From assembly GCA_949825045.1 (NCBI GenBank), contig OX463822.1, positions 31,746,703 through 31,810,702 of the forward strand: DNA of 64,000 nucleotides, in the 5' to 3' direction. This document shows, piece after piece, positions 50,708 through 62,334 of this stretch. Within the stretch, counting starts at the first letter, position 1; the number at the start of each line of letters is the position of its first letter. Below the pieces are notes generated by a model, which was given only the letters and a program-made list of their open reading frames with translations, was not told the DNA's origin and ran no database searches. Source of the DNA: Argyresthia goedartella (taxonomy: Eukaryota; Arthropoda; Insecta; Lepidoptera; Argyresthiidae). A program made the translations under genes and the position numbers.

Positions 50708-52030
50708 AGGTACCAGGTTTTTTTATAAGAGTTTACACATTAGAAGGAAAACTCTTGTATAGATCAGCATATAAGTCAGTCAGTCATGTTTATAATCCTA
50801 TACAGTATTCTATATATCCTTATAATCTCAATACAGCAGTAAGTCATATGCAATTTAATGTTTGGGTTTTGTTGTAGGTATGTGCTTGGTGAAAACATAT
50901 CAAATTGACATACAATACTCATGACTGCATTTCTATGTACATTTCTATATACTGAATGTTCATTCTGCAATATTGTATGCTTCATCCACAATAATTAGAG
51001 CCAGAGCCAGATATAGATAACTTTATTATTGACTACCTATCTATTATATGAGGTATACTCTCGGAATGTAGATCTTCTTACTTGGGGATTATAGGTACCA
51101 ACAGGATTCAGCGACAGGAGTATTTATTTAATGTAAGCAAGTACCTCACGCTTCGGTGTGTATGCTGTCGGTGTCTCGATGATCGCCTGGAACGACCACT
51201 CAGCTCCGATCGCACGGACTCAGTCTCCATTATAAATCAGACACAATACCCCTTGATTACCCATGAGCACAGACCATTAGAGAACCTGGAAAACACGCGA
51301 ATGCAATTAGAATACCCGACGAATCCATTCCGGAAGTAGTGACCCATGAACTCAATTTTTCACACACAAAGTGAACTTAATTTAGACGTCAATACTTACT
51401 GGGTGTATTCAATTGGTGTTTTTAGTGTAAATATGGGGAATTAGCAACACATTTCAGTCGAAAATGCTGTTTTTACTCCATCAACGGCGTCGTCAATCAT
51501 GAATCCATTAGCATAATGCGACTAAACGGAGAACAGCCTGTCATTAAATCAAAACCTAGGAAGTCTCCTTTTTTTTCTTGATGAATGAATGTTCCATCTC
51601 ACTTTTACACAGACCCATCTAATTTGCACGGTTAATATAGTATTGTTTCGTTCGGAAACATAGAAGCGCATGCCATTTCAGAAAAGATGTAAGATTGTAA
51701 GAGATTGGGTATAAAGAGCAAAGTAATAAACTAACTTAAAAATATATAAAAGTTCATTTGCAAAGTAATTCATTGTTGGATTACAAGATATAAATTACTG
51801 GATTTCCAGAGATACGCTGGTTTTCTAAACTAAACCAAGTGTCAAGTCAACAGTCAACGTCAAACAAACATTAAAAAAAAAACATCTGCATCACCACAGA
51901 GTACATATCTGCATTCTGCGTTGCACTGCGCTACATGTTTTTTTGCTGTTTATTTCCTAATTTTCCTCTAAAACTAACTAAGCCAAAACTTACTAAAATC
52001 TGGTGACCTGATCGCCTTAATCGTGCGACC
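50708..52030. promoter_or_regulatory. Divergent intergenic region between Vang and Slu7
   Basis: About 1.3 kb separating head-to-head genes. It should contain both 5' UTRs and promoters. I see no certain TATA box, and no mobile element is recognised in it. Confidence 0.5.
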
Positions 52031-52199
52031 ATGGCGGCTATGACGCGCGCTTCGGTTTCGCAATTAATGCGCAACAAAGACGAGGGTGGTGAAGATGACG
52101 AGGAACCGAAAAAGAAGTCCAGGGAAGACTGGCGGAAGGCCAAAGAGTTAGAGGAGGCTAGGAAGGCGGGTACTGCGCCCGCTGCAGTTGATGAAACAG
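52031..52199 (+). CDS. Slu7: Slu7 exon 1
   Basis: [17 protein letters not shown], acidic linker, then [18 protein letters not shown]. Donor ACAG|GTATAG, phase 1. Confidence 0.93.
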
Positions 52200-55100
52200 G
52201 TATAGTAGCACTAGTTTATGAATAAACCTGGTTAAAAACTTTCATTATGTACACTCGAAATCAGCAGCCTTATGGCGTAAGTCGTCTGAGCTATGAACTT
52301 CATATAGACTTTTACGTTTGCACCAGCTTCATCTGTCAAATTCGTATCACGCAAGTAGCATCATAATGGAGGCCAAACCCAAGCTCATTGAATGAAGCCT
52401 AGAAGCCTTCGGTGATACCCGCAGTCGATGAAATTGTATGAGCATGAGATGAACCATAGACACACGCTATGAACTTCAGAGAGTTACGCCATAAGGCTGC
52501 TGGTCTTGTTGCGCCTCTACACTACCGTAGTTGATGCATGAAATAAGCTCCGTAATACTCCTCAAGCAGTACTAGACAATATCAAAACCACAAAATTAAA
52601 ACTTCAGTACAAGTGTGGTAATACTCTACCTGTACAAAGACCCAGGTGTTGCTTTTAGGAACCACCAGGAGTGGTGACAATATGTTGGCACTCAAGCATA
52701 CAGGCTAGCCTTTAGAAAGCTGGTTGTTTCAGATATGTTTGCTAATTTTTTGTATGGTTTATTAGTGGATTTATATTTCAAATGATTGATCATGATGATT
52801 TCAAAACATGCAGACTAATTAGGTTTTTTGTTTTTTTAATCGCCATTTCAAGCGTTAGTATATTTAGGGTATTAGGGTGTGCAAACAATGAAAGCGTTTC
52901 CGAAGAATTTGCCGTTTCCTTTAATGTTCATTCAAAATTCATTGTCTTTGTGGCCACTGACCTTTACCTTGAACTTGATCATTTGTGTATATTTCACAGG
53001 AAATTCAGTGTTGCTATTTTTTACGCTGGAATTCGTTCAAAGTTCATTGGCCTCGACGTCATTGACCTTGAACTTGACCTTTTGTGAATGTTTCGCAGAA
53101 AATTCTCAGTTTTGCTGTTTCGGAATATAAAATTCGAATCAGGGCAGCCCACTACCTAGGCAGCCCTTCCTGTCACTTTCGTGGCGAAAATTATGTAATT
53201 AAAAAAAACCTCAAAAATAAAGCTATAAAAGTTATTTTTCTCAATAATGGTGCATTACTTGTTCATTAACTGTGAATGACATCTACCGTAAAAAAATAAC
53301 AGCAAATTTGTTGTTTCCCCACCCTAATAATCCCCATGGTCCCAAATGCTTCAAGTGGCGATTAAAAAAAGACTATAACTCGAAAACTAATTATTTCTGA
53401 CGGTTCGCGTATGTTGAAATCATCTTTAAATCCAGTAATAAAGCATATGAAGAATCAGCAAAAGCATCTGAAACGGCCGGCTTTCTGAAGTCCTCACAGC
53501 ATACATACATACAGAGGATCAGTCAGCGAGACTCTGTAATCATAATATAGCAGTACCTTCTTATTCAACTTTGTCTATTTAAAATTATTCCCTCACACAA
53601 TCTATGCAATTTCCAGGAAAGGACATAAACCCGCACATACCGCAGTACATCTCCTCGGCACCGTGGTACTATGCCACCGCTGGACCCACCCTCAAGCACC
53701 AGCGGCCACAAGAAGACAGGGAAGGGTCCTTCACTAAACTTGACACTTTCTACCATAAGGGTGTGGACACGGTAAGACCCCAATGATGTAATTTACACAT
53801 ACATTGTTATATTAATTTATCAACATCCCTTCGCAGGGATATAGTGCCTCATGTGGACTGTGATATAAAACTCTTAGCAAATGATAGCCTTCAGGATCAA
53901 AAAGAACAGATTTCCAGGTTCCAGTTTAATCATATCTAAATGATATTAATCTAAATAGCCCAATGTAATGATATGTTATTTTTTATTAATTTAATTACAT
54001 TATTAATAATTAGTCTTGACCTTATTTACAGACCAAAGTTGCAACAAAATTCCGAAAGGGTGCCTGTGAGAACTGTGGGGCAATGACTCACAAGAAAAAG
54101 GATTGCTTGGAGAGACCCAGAAAGGTAAGTTAAACAAATAAGTGACATATTAAAATGATAAAGTACGTATTTTCTGTGTGGCTTTTCAGCTATAAGCTGT
54201 TGCAAAGCTATAAACTTACTGAACATTATAAAGGCAAGATCCTAACACAAATTAACATTGCCATTTGAGCAATTTAAAAAGCATGTTAAAGCGACTTTGT
54301 CGAAAAGGGACATTACAATGTTCAAGATTACTTAAATGACTGGATTGCATGGGATTAATCTAGCTCAACAGACCTTGCTGTTAATAATTTTGTAATTATT
54401 TATTCGTATTTTTTTTTTCATATTTGTATTAGTTAAGCTCAATACAATTTTTAAAAGAGATCTAAAAATCAATCTGTAGGAGTTTCTACGCCTTGTTTCT
54501 CCCACAGTGGTCCAATGTAGAGAACAGCAAAAAAATGACGTTTGCTAAATGTATGTAAATATGTATATCTACAGATTGCCCTTTCAGACTGGTGCCAAAT
54601 ACACAAACGCGGGGATATCAGCCGACGAGTTTGCCCAACCGAACCTGAACCTCAGCTACGACGGCAAGCGAGACAGGTGGAACGGCTACGATGCAGCAGA
54701 GCATAAGGCGATTATTGAGGAGTTCAGGAAGATCGAGGAGGCAAAACGCGAGTTGAGGGCCAAAAAGCTGGAGCAAGGTTGGTGGTAATTTGGGCCCGAC
54801 TCTCTTAAGAAACGTGATTAGCAATTGTGTATTCAAAGCCTTTAAAGCCTGAATTGATGCCCCGAAGGGCATAAAATGCGATATTTGGTTGTCAGTCAGT
54901 TTTTCGCCCTTGGAGCAATCAATACACTATTGCTGTTTGTGTTTCATAGGAGACTCGTGCCTCAGTTCTTCAACAGCTAGTCTTTGATAGTGAGCTTTTT
55001 GGAAAACACTGATATTATTAATTGAAGTCAACATTAGACTTATTTATGTTTCTGACATAAAACCCCAGCTCTTGCATGTTTATACCTGAGTGTCATCGCT

Positions 55101-57294
55101 TCATTCATTCCCATGACACAGTACTTATCCTGTTGTGGGGAAGAAGCAATGTATGTATCTATATAGGTTAAATGTTTAAGTTTATTAATATTTCCCAGAT
55201 CCAGATGCTGTTGATGATGACGACAATGCTGAGGAGGATGAAGATAAATATGTCGACGAAGTTGATATGCCCGGCACCAAGGTGAGACAATAATATGATT
55301 TGTTTATCTTTAGCACTACAAGAAGGTCGCAGGCAGCCCTCTATTGTGCACAGGCAAACACCAAACATGTGTGCAGCAAATATGTATATAGAAACCCAGA
55401 CAATCAGTGCAATTCTTCAGGTGTCATAACCAAAGGCAACTAAACTGACAACCTAGACTCCGACATCTCTTGTGTGGTAGCCATAGATTCCATTTTCAAA
55501 CACACTTCTTGAATTAGTTTAGTTATGTCGCCCCCAGCATCGATCCCAATACTATGATAGAACTAAGCCTTTATTTATTCTACACAACTATAAACTACAA
55601 TTATCTTCACACGGATCATAAACCCTCTTTACTGCGTCCAAAACCCCGCACGTTACGACCAGCATAATACTGTACTATTTGGTGAAGACTCGTTTCTTAT
55701 CTGAATATTGATACATTATGACCATAATGTATTAATTTTCGACAAATTATGACATTCAAATTTCGAACGCCGACGCCCGCCTGCGTGCCGCCCGTAGTTT
55801 GTTTGTGAAGTTGGTTCTACTGAACAAGCTAAACAAGTGCAGAGCAAATATCAATGCTACAATGCCGGTCGAACATGCGGTTCTTGAACACATCAAAGAG
55901 AGCTTATGATATATGTGTAGATAAACTGTGCATAATTAGGCATTAAAACTCTCGAGTGATATTATTATGAAACTCGCCTTAATGCCCTCCATTATGTATC
56001 AGTCACACAAACTTCTATTAATAACACTAAAGTAAACATTGAAAACACCCCCGACACATTTATATTGCCGGCTGTCATATTACCTATTTAAGCTGACCAC
56101 TCTTGAACCACTCAACCTATTTTGATAAAACATGTCTATGAACTTCGCAATGAAGTCTACTACTATTAAAGTGCACATCAAAAATACTGATTTGCAGAGC
56201 AAATATCAGGGCAAAATGCTGCGGTAGCTTAGGTGAAGGGTAAAGGGGGTGAGCGAAGCGAAACCCCCTTTTCCGTCGTGTTAGGTTGAACATGTAAGAG
56301 CAACCAAAAATACTTAAAACATAAACTTAAGTACACATTAATATTTAAAACATAAAAAGTGTTTTTGTTGATCTTTTTTTGCTGTGCAAATCAGGTTTTT
56401 TTGATGTGCGATTAAATACTAGTCATTAACAAATATCCGCATTAAAATCCGTCCACCCGTTTGAACGCTAAAGTGCCACAGACAGATATACAGAAAGAAA
56501 CTTTAAACTTATAACACCCAAATTGTTCGACATCCCACCAGGGCCGGATTCAGGCCTAAAGGCATATGATCTAGAATGAAACGAAATTCAGTTGTAGGGG
56601 AATTCGAACATCGACGGTAAACCGAGCTAAACTTACAAGTATCTGTGTGTGCCTTACTGCGGTGACGATCTCCTCTCCCGTCGAAGGTGCTGGGCGTACG
56701 CCCAGTCTGGTCACAATTCTTCGACGAAGGAAGGTCTCCAGTGACAGCCTTGCCGACAGCCAAAAGACACACACTGTTATACCTAATTCTACTAACGCGG
56801 TGGCCTCCCGGTGAGGCTCCGAACATACGCGACCGTCCAACACTCTTGCGTCTAGGTCAGGGTTCCGATCTCGGTGTCTCTCAGCACAAGGGTGGGCGGA
56901 TATTGAGTTTTGAGAGGTTATGTTCAAGAATACACTCGCGGCGACAACTATCTGAATAACATCACTCGGGTTTACAGGGGGCCACCTTGTGACCTACAAT
57001 TCTCGCGTTTGGGGGGCTGATATACATTTATTTAGATAACAGGATGTATACCAATTCTTCTTATCCCTAGGTGGATTCGAAGCAGCGCATTACCGTGCGG
57101 AACCTTCGCATCCGAGAGGACACCGCCAAGTACCTCCGCAACCTGGACCCCAACTCCGCCTACTACGACCCCAAGACGCGCTCCATGAGGGACAACCCCG
57201 ACCCCGTCAACAACGAGTAAGTTGTTCATAGTGTGTGGGTGTGTTTGTGTCTTGTTGCGAGAGTGTATGTGAGAGAGGGTGCGTGTGTGCGAGG

Positions 57295-57327
<33 letters not shown>

Positions 57328-60208
57328 TTATTTAAAAAAGGAAACGCAAAAGATGCGACGACTGTGGAGTTTCTTCGGTGAGCTCTTCTCCACAGATTCC
57401 GCCATTGGGTTAGTGAACTCACCCAAAAAAATGTAATGACGGATCTAAGTGATGTAACAACATCCTATGGAAATAAATGATTTTTGATTTTGATTTTGAT
57501 TTTTGATTTTGAGGGAGGGTGTGTGTGTGTGAGGGTGAGGGTGTGTGTGTGTGTGCGTGCGTGTGTGTGTGTGTGTGAGGGTGTGTGTGCGTGCGCGCGC
57601 GCGTGTGTGTGTGTGTGAGGGTTACTGTGCCCGCGTGGGTCACCGCCAAGTTCCTCCGCAACCTGAAACCAACTCCGCCTACTACGACCCCAAGACGCGC
57701 TCCATGAGGGACAACCCCGACCCCGTCAACAACGAGCCAGTCTGCATACAAAAATGTTAGACCTCTTTTCTCCAATAAAAGTATCGTCATCGCAGGTCTG
57801 ACTACGCCGGCGAGAACTTCGTCCGGTTCACGGGCGACACGGTGTCCCACGCGGCGGCGCAGTTGTTCGCTTGGGAGGCGCACAACAAGGGGCTCGACGT
57901 GCACCTGCTGGCCGAGCCCACCAAGCTGCAGCGCCTGCAGCACGAGTACGACGAGAAGAAGGACCAGTTCAAGACCAAGGTAAAGATAAAATTAAATAAT
58001 TCATGGGACTGACCTTATGGCCAGACTAGGTAAATGTTCAGACCGACAGGATCCGCCACCGCGGGAAAGAGAAGCATGGGTCGACCACTAGCCAGATGGG
58101 TGGATGACATTACCTCTGCTTCAGCTCTGGAACTATTGAGTTCTTATTTGGATAATAGGATTCAGAAGGTTCAGATTAACAGAACCAAATCATTAGGATC
58201 TCGCGTGAATAGTGGGCGTGCCTCAAGGTTCCATTTTAGGTACTTTCTTATTTGTGGTCTATATTAATGATTTGCCTTACACGGTTCAGAATTTGCCAAA
58301 GATTGTGCTATTTGCTGATGATACATCTCTTATATTTAAAGTAGATCGACATGTACAGAACTATGACGAAGTATACAAAGCCCTTGGACAACTTCATAAT
58401 TGGTCTACTGTTAACAATCTAGTGCTTAATGCGGAAAAAACTAATTGTATAAAATTCTCTTTGCATGATGTTAATTCCTTAAAAAATTATGTTATATTAA
58501 ATATTGAACAGTTAGTGTTTACTGATAGTACAGTTTTCCTGGGGATAACACTTGACTCGATTACAACGGAGCCCTCACATTACATCTTTATCGAGAAGAC
58601 TAAGTTTAGCTGCATATGCTGTGAAACGAATCAGATGTTGCGGCGAGACTTGTTTACTTTAGTTATTTCCACAGCATTATGTCCAGTGGATTTTTGCTAT
58701 GGGGCCGAGCTGCTGTTATTGACTCAAAAAAGGGCTATTAGAGCAATTTATAACCACAGTCGTAACTCCCTGAGGGAACTGTCCAAAGAAATTAGAATTA
58801 TGTCTGTACCGTGTCAATATATTTATGAAAATATCATGTACGTAAGGAAAAACATCAATAGTTTCACTAAAACTGTTGACAGGCGAAATAATATAAAAAG
58901 CGGAAATAAAATTAACCAACCTTACTATAGACTAGCTAAAGTTAGTACTTCATTTGTGGGTCTAAGTATGCAAATACTATTACAAAATACCAGAAGAGAG
59001 ATTAAATTTTACGGAGATGAAATTTAAAGGCATTGTTAAACAAACATTATGTTATAAAGGTTATTATAGGTGAGATGATTACAATAATGACAAAGAGGTA
59101 TGGAGCTCTGATATTCCTGTGCAGCACAAGAACCACGCACACATTTGTAACACAAGACCAATAAAAAAAAACATATAGAAAAGAAAAGTAGGCCTTGGTG
59201 GAGTGTACGAGTTTCTTGCGCCGCTTCTTCTCCGCTGCCGTAATACTTTCCGAAGCGGTACTAGTTTTTCTTGCATTATATAGATTCAAAAAGTGTTCGT
59301 TAGAATCTATTTTGAAATAAATATTTTTAAGTTCGAAGTTTACCAGTATCGCGGGAAAAACCAGGATTTGATTTGATTTGATGACAGCGGACCAGATGAG
59401 TTGGCACAAAGAGGAGGACGCTCTTACCCAGCAGTGGGAAACATGCTGCTGATAATGATCTGGTCTCACTCCATTATTCTTGTCCCGTGCAGGTGAAACA
59501 ATCAGTTCTAGAAAAGTATGGCGGAGAAGAACATCTGAAGGCGCCTCCACGCGAGCTGTTGTTGGCGCAGACAGAAGTGTTCACCAGGTACAACCGCGAC
59601 GGGACCCTGGTCGCCGGCGCCGAGAAACAAATCGCGAGGTAAGACCTAATCACAATAGTCCGCGTGGCGACCTCCGTGGCGAGACGTCCCGGGTTCGATC
59701 CCCGGGGATAAGGAAAAATCCCCAGGTCTTGGATGTTTATGTCTGTGTGACGTCGCTATTTCTGGTTCCCACGACACAGGATACCCTAGCGCAGAAGCAA
59801 TGTAAATAAAAATGTAAATGTTTATATATATATGTTTATCTCCCACTGACTATCGACACTATCTTCTTTCAAATTTATAATACTAGTTGGATTTACTACT
59901 TTTACTTTCCTTGTTGAGTTCTGTATATTGTGACGCTTGAATAATAAACTAAAGTAAGAGTTTATATGAGTTTATAAGAGTTATTAGTTTATTATTCACT
60001 CATAATATTTGAAACCCCCCTGTCTGTAGTGTAACCCCCTTTACACTTGTAGGTACTTAAACAAACTCACCTTTTCATCTATATGTACTTTGTGTATTTC
60101 AGGAGTAAATACGAAGAGGATGTGATGATAAACAACCACACCACAATCTGGGGCTCATTCTGGCGCGACGGCCAGTGGGGATTCAAGTGCTGCTACTCCT
60201 TTATAAAG
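52031..60208 (+). CDS. Slu7: Pre-mRNA splicing factor SLU7 (3' end outside window)
   Basis: Nine exons: 52031-52199, 53617-53771, 54032-54124, 54588-54777, 55199-55281, 57071-57216, 57796-57979, 59493-59638 and 60103-60208. All junctions are GT/AG with matching phases, giving 424 codons. SLU7 acts in the spliceosome at the second catalytic step, fixing 3' splice-site choice. Visible: [33 protein letters not shown]; the CCHC knuckle [14 protein letters not shown] (CX2CX4HX4C); [12 protein letters not shown]; an acidic stretch [91 protein letters not shown]. The start ATG has a good context (ACCATGG). The last ~120-160 residues, expected from the family, are not found before 64000, so they lie beyond the window. 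Confidence 0.95.
52262..52502. mobile_element. 241-bp MITE in Slu7 intron 1
   Basis: Perfect 19-bp inverted ends: CAGCAGCCTTATGGCGTAA and TTACGCCATAAGGCTGCTG. No coding sequence and no clear target duplication. Confidence 0.8.
52503..53616 (+). other. Rest of Slu7 intron 1
   Basis: AT-rich, no gene recognised. The imperfect words TTGACCTTGAACTTGA recur near 52960-53080 (short degenerate duplication). Confidence 0.4.
53617..53771 (+). CDS. Slu7: Slu7 exon 2
   Basis: Acceptor [31 protein letters not shown], then [10 protein letters not shown] and [14 protein letters not shown]; donor ACG|GTAAGA, phase 0. Confidence 0.95.
54032..54124 (+). CDS. Slu7: Slu7 exon 3, zinc knuckle
   Basis: [31 protein letters not shown]. 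Holds the single CCHC zinc knuckle, which in the family also controls nuclear retention. Confidence 0.95.
54588..54777 (+). CDS. Slu7: Slu7 exon 4
   Basis: Acceptor [59 protein letters not shown]. Donor CAAG|GTTGGT is weaker than the others but the phase (1) fits exon 5. Reading through instead would end at TAA 54786-54788. Confidence 0.9.
55199..55281 (+). CDS. Slu7: Slu7 exon 5
   Basis: Acceptor [39 protein letters not shown]; donor AAG|GTGAGA, phase 0. Confidence 0.9.
55605..56010. repeat. Dispersed repeat, copy of 29095-29445
   Basis: Same orientation as the first copy, longer by an internal block with CATTATGACCATAATG; ends CCCTCCATTATGTATCAGTC. Confidence 0.7.
56090..56530. repeat. 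Dispersed repeat, copy of 18600-18965
   Basis: Same order of blocks, including CGTCCACCCGTTTGAACGCT and CTTTAAACTTATAACACCCA. An internal CATCAAAAATACTGATTTGC block has an inverted relative near 56370. Confidence 0.5.
56531..56980. repeat. Degenerate LINE-related repeat
   Basis: Block order resembles 27870-28250 and 61450-61720 (CACACACTGTTATACC..., GGTGAGGCTCCGAACATACG). No intact frame. Confidence 0.45.
57071..57216 (+). CDS. Slu7: Slu7 exon 6
   Basis: Acceptor [58 protein letters not shown]; donor ACGA|GTAAGT, phase 2. A partial copy lies downstream at 57648-57745. Confidence 0.95.
57288..57640. repeat. GT-rich microsatellites with an inserted retroelement tail
   Basis: (GT)n runs at about 57298-57324, 57518-57578 and 57598-57618. 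Between them lies a fragment ending in ATTTTG repeats (GATTTTTGATTTTGATTTTG, about 57479-57510), a LINE/SINE 3' tail. Confidence 0.8.
57648..57745 (+). pseudogene. Partial copy of Slu7 exon 6 in the next intron
   Basis: Matches the last ~98 bp of exon 6 (ACCGCCAAGT ... AACTCCGCCTACTACGACCC ... GTCAACAACGAG) with one substitution (tacctc to ttcctc) and a small deletion in CTGGACCCCAAC. It stops exactly at the end of the coding match: the true donor GAGTAAGT is replaced by GAGCCAGT, so this copy cannot splice as exon 6 does. Confidence 0.9.
57796..57979 (+). CDS. Slu7: Slu7 exon 7
   Basis: Acceptor [69 protein letters not shown]; donor AAG|GTAAAG, phase 0. Confidence 0.95.
58010..58135 (+). 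repeat. RTE-type LINE 3' fragment, left half
   Basis: Encodes [15 protein letters not shown], the conserved RTE/LINE C-terminal pattern. The matching right half is at 59385-59455; a younger LINE lies between. Confidence 0.65.
58136..59384 (+). mobile_element. 5'-truncated LINE inserted in an RTE fragment
   Basis: The frame 58212-59027 starts inside the [57 protein letters not shown]. It keeps the FADD catalytic pair but is 5'-truncated and degenerate further on. The 3' end has a TTGAT-repeat tail (GATTTGATTTGATTTGATG near 59365-59383). Probably a CR1/R1-like LINE. Confidence 0.75.
59385..59460 (+). repeat. RTE-type LINE 3' fragment, right half
   Basis: Encodes [18 protein letters not shown]; contains TTACCCAGCAGTGGGAAAC, the standard RTE 3' end. 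Continuous in sense with 58010-58135. Confidence 0.65.
59493..59638 (+). CDS. Slu7: Slu7 exon 8
   Basis: Acceptor [61 protein letters not shown]; donor GAG|GTAAGA, phase 2. Confidence 0.95.
59645..59822 (+). mobile_element. tRNA-derived SINE in Slu7 intron 8
   Basis: Perfect B box GGTTCGATCCC at 59692-59702, followed by GTGACGTCGCTATTTCTGG and CCCACGACACAGG as in the 6900-7215 SINE. It starts immediately after the exon 8 donor. Confidence 0.75.
60103..60208 (+). CDS. Slu7: Slu7 exon 9 (last in window)
   Basis: Acceptor [46 protein letters not shown]; donor AAG|GTCAGT, phase 0. The remaining coding exons are not seen in the window. Confidence 0.95.
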
Positions 60209-60824
60209 GTCAGTCGACCCCCCACATGATGTAGTGGTAATAGGGAATGTCGATGTGGTTTAATTTGGCTGAAATTATATTTTTGTGAATAGTTATCGTC
60301 CTTACAACCTATCTATGACATACTTTTATTATTTAGTTTCCATTTGATTGTCTAAAAAAGTAAACTAAAATTGCTAAATAAGGACGGGAAAATAAAATTT
60401 GCGTTACGCATCACAATCCGTCGAAACAGGATGTGACGTCAGATGTCACGGCCGAACCGGGGCGCGGCCTCAGATGAATGGAACTCTTTGCAGGTACTAC
60501 TACTTATTCTGTGTCTTTATCTAACTCCTTTCGCCGAATGATCACTATCCCTTTTTCATTAGGTTGTATTGAACATAATTATCGCTATCCTCCTTGACTT
60601 GAAATAAATTCAATAATACTGGAGTAAACACCACCTTCGATGATAAAACAGCGACAGTTTCCCAGTTCTATAAATTGTAGGTGTACTTCTACAGGCATTT
60701 TAGTCATTCCAAATCAAAAGTTTTTTTTTTTAGAAAAAACTAGGTTATAAACCGGTAACAAAGTAAAACCTACGCAAAACTTACTTCGATCCATAGGACG
60801 GATTCGCACCATGCCAACTATAGC
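60209..60824 (+). other. Slu7 intron 9, unassigned part
   Basis: AT-rich, no coding sequence. No family-matching Slu7 exon found here or further right. Confidence 0.4.
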
Positions 60825-62290
60825 AATTAGGGATGCAACGATACCGATGCCGATAATCCGTATCGTAAAAAGTATAAATAACGATTCTGGAATTTTATTA
60901 TTGCGTGACATGGAACCCGAGACAGCGTCGACGTTTACGCTGGCAACACTAATGATAGCCATCTTGCAAAGAATGTTAAAAAATATATCTACAGTAAGTT
61001 TACGTTTTCTTAATTTTTCTTAGGTTCCTACTGAAACACCTTATTATAAGTCAAAGTTGCCAAACTACTTATATATAGCATAATCAGCTCCAAATAAAAC
61101 TCTAGTTAGTTAACTGACAAATTGATCATCAAGATTACTTCTTTTTTACTTGTTCATTACTTAATTTAATTAAATAAAATGTATCAATTTATTACTTCTG
61201 TTCAGATAACAATAACTGCGACCTGGATGAAATAAATTCTTATCTAAAAGCACCTGATGCGGACATAGAAACAAGCTACTCAACTTATTGGAGAAAGAAT
61301 AATGTACTTATATCCCAACTTAAAAATTGGCTCACAAATATCTGTCTATCAAACCAGCTACGGTGTAACCAGGATTCAGAGATGTTATTTTCCACGGCTG
61401 GTTTAATTTACACGGACATCAGAAATCGGCTTAAACCGAATAATTTTAAATACCTGGTGTGTGTCCGGATGTGATGACTACGACCTTCCTAGATACCGGA
61501 CGCGCGCGTCTCGGTGATTCCCAGTTCTTCTCTGAAGGAGTTTCTCTACTTCTCCTTGCCGTCAGCAAGTTACACACTATTCCACTTAATTCTAAATGCA
61601 CGAACCTCCCAGAGAGGTTTCGAACGCACACGCTACCGCTCAGATTTCGTGCACTGACGTTGGTTCCCACGCCCCGATAGAATGTCTCTCAGTGCAAGGC
61701 TCTAGGAAACCACTACTAAAATCCCCGGGGGATCACAGCTCTTCAATACACGAGGAGTGGAAACCTTCTGGCTAGTCCCGAAATATTGTTCAATACACTG
61801 CGTCCGGGCCGCGGCGCTTGCTGTTAGCGACAAAAACTCACGGTTGGAAGACCGCTCCCGACGCAGAAAAGCCCTCGCGATTATTTCACTGCAAAACAAT
61901 AGGCTTTACGATCTACATATTTTTTCGTCTCACAAGGACGGACGGAAGCTACATTTTTGATTTATCACTGAAATAGGCTTTACGATCTACATATTTTTTC
62001 GTCTCACAAGGACGGACGGAAGCTACATTTTTGATTTATCACTGACCAAAACGTAGGGTGCGTTCCGATAACACTAATCGTGACGAAACCTCAAATAGGC
62101 CCGTTTGGTTCTAAACATAAAGTATATATCAACACAAATAAATGTTTATATGACTGAATTATCTCGTTTTGTTAAAGAAAATCAAAGAATTCGTCGCAAC
62201 AATCACATTCGTTATCATAATCGCTATCACGATGCATTCGTCATTCGTATCGGGATCGTGATAGAAGTATCATTGCAACCCTAATTGAAA
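60825..62290 (+). mobile_element. hAT-type transposon remnant
   Basis: Ends CAATTAGGGATGCAACGATA (left) and ATCATTGCAACCCTAATTG (right) form an inverted repeat. Inside, about 61205-61455, a frame reads EINSYLKAPDADIETSYSTY, WRKNNVLISQLKNWL, then LFSTAGLIYTDIRNRLKPN, the hAT C-terminal dimerisation domain (FSTAG and RNRL are its markers). The DDE core is missing. The segment from about 61456 to 61720 is an unrelated degenerate LINE-like repeat. No clear 8-bp duplication. Confidence 0.75.
61899..62045. repeat. Tandem duplication of ~72 bp
   Basis: AATAGGCTTTACGATCTACA through TTTTTGATTTATCACTGA occurs twice head to tail with no difference that I could see, inside the hAT remnant. Confidence 0.9.
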
Positions 62291-62334
62291 TGTATCATAA
62301 TAGTAGTTTATGTGACTGCTACATAATGGAGGGT

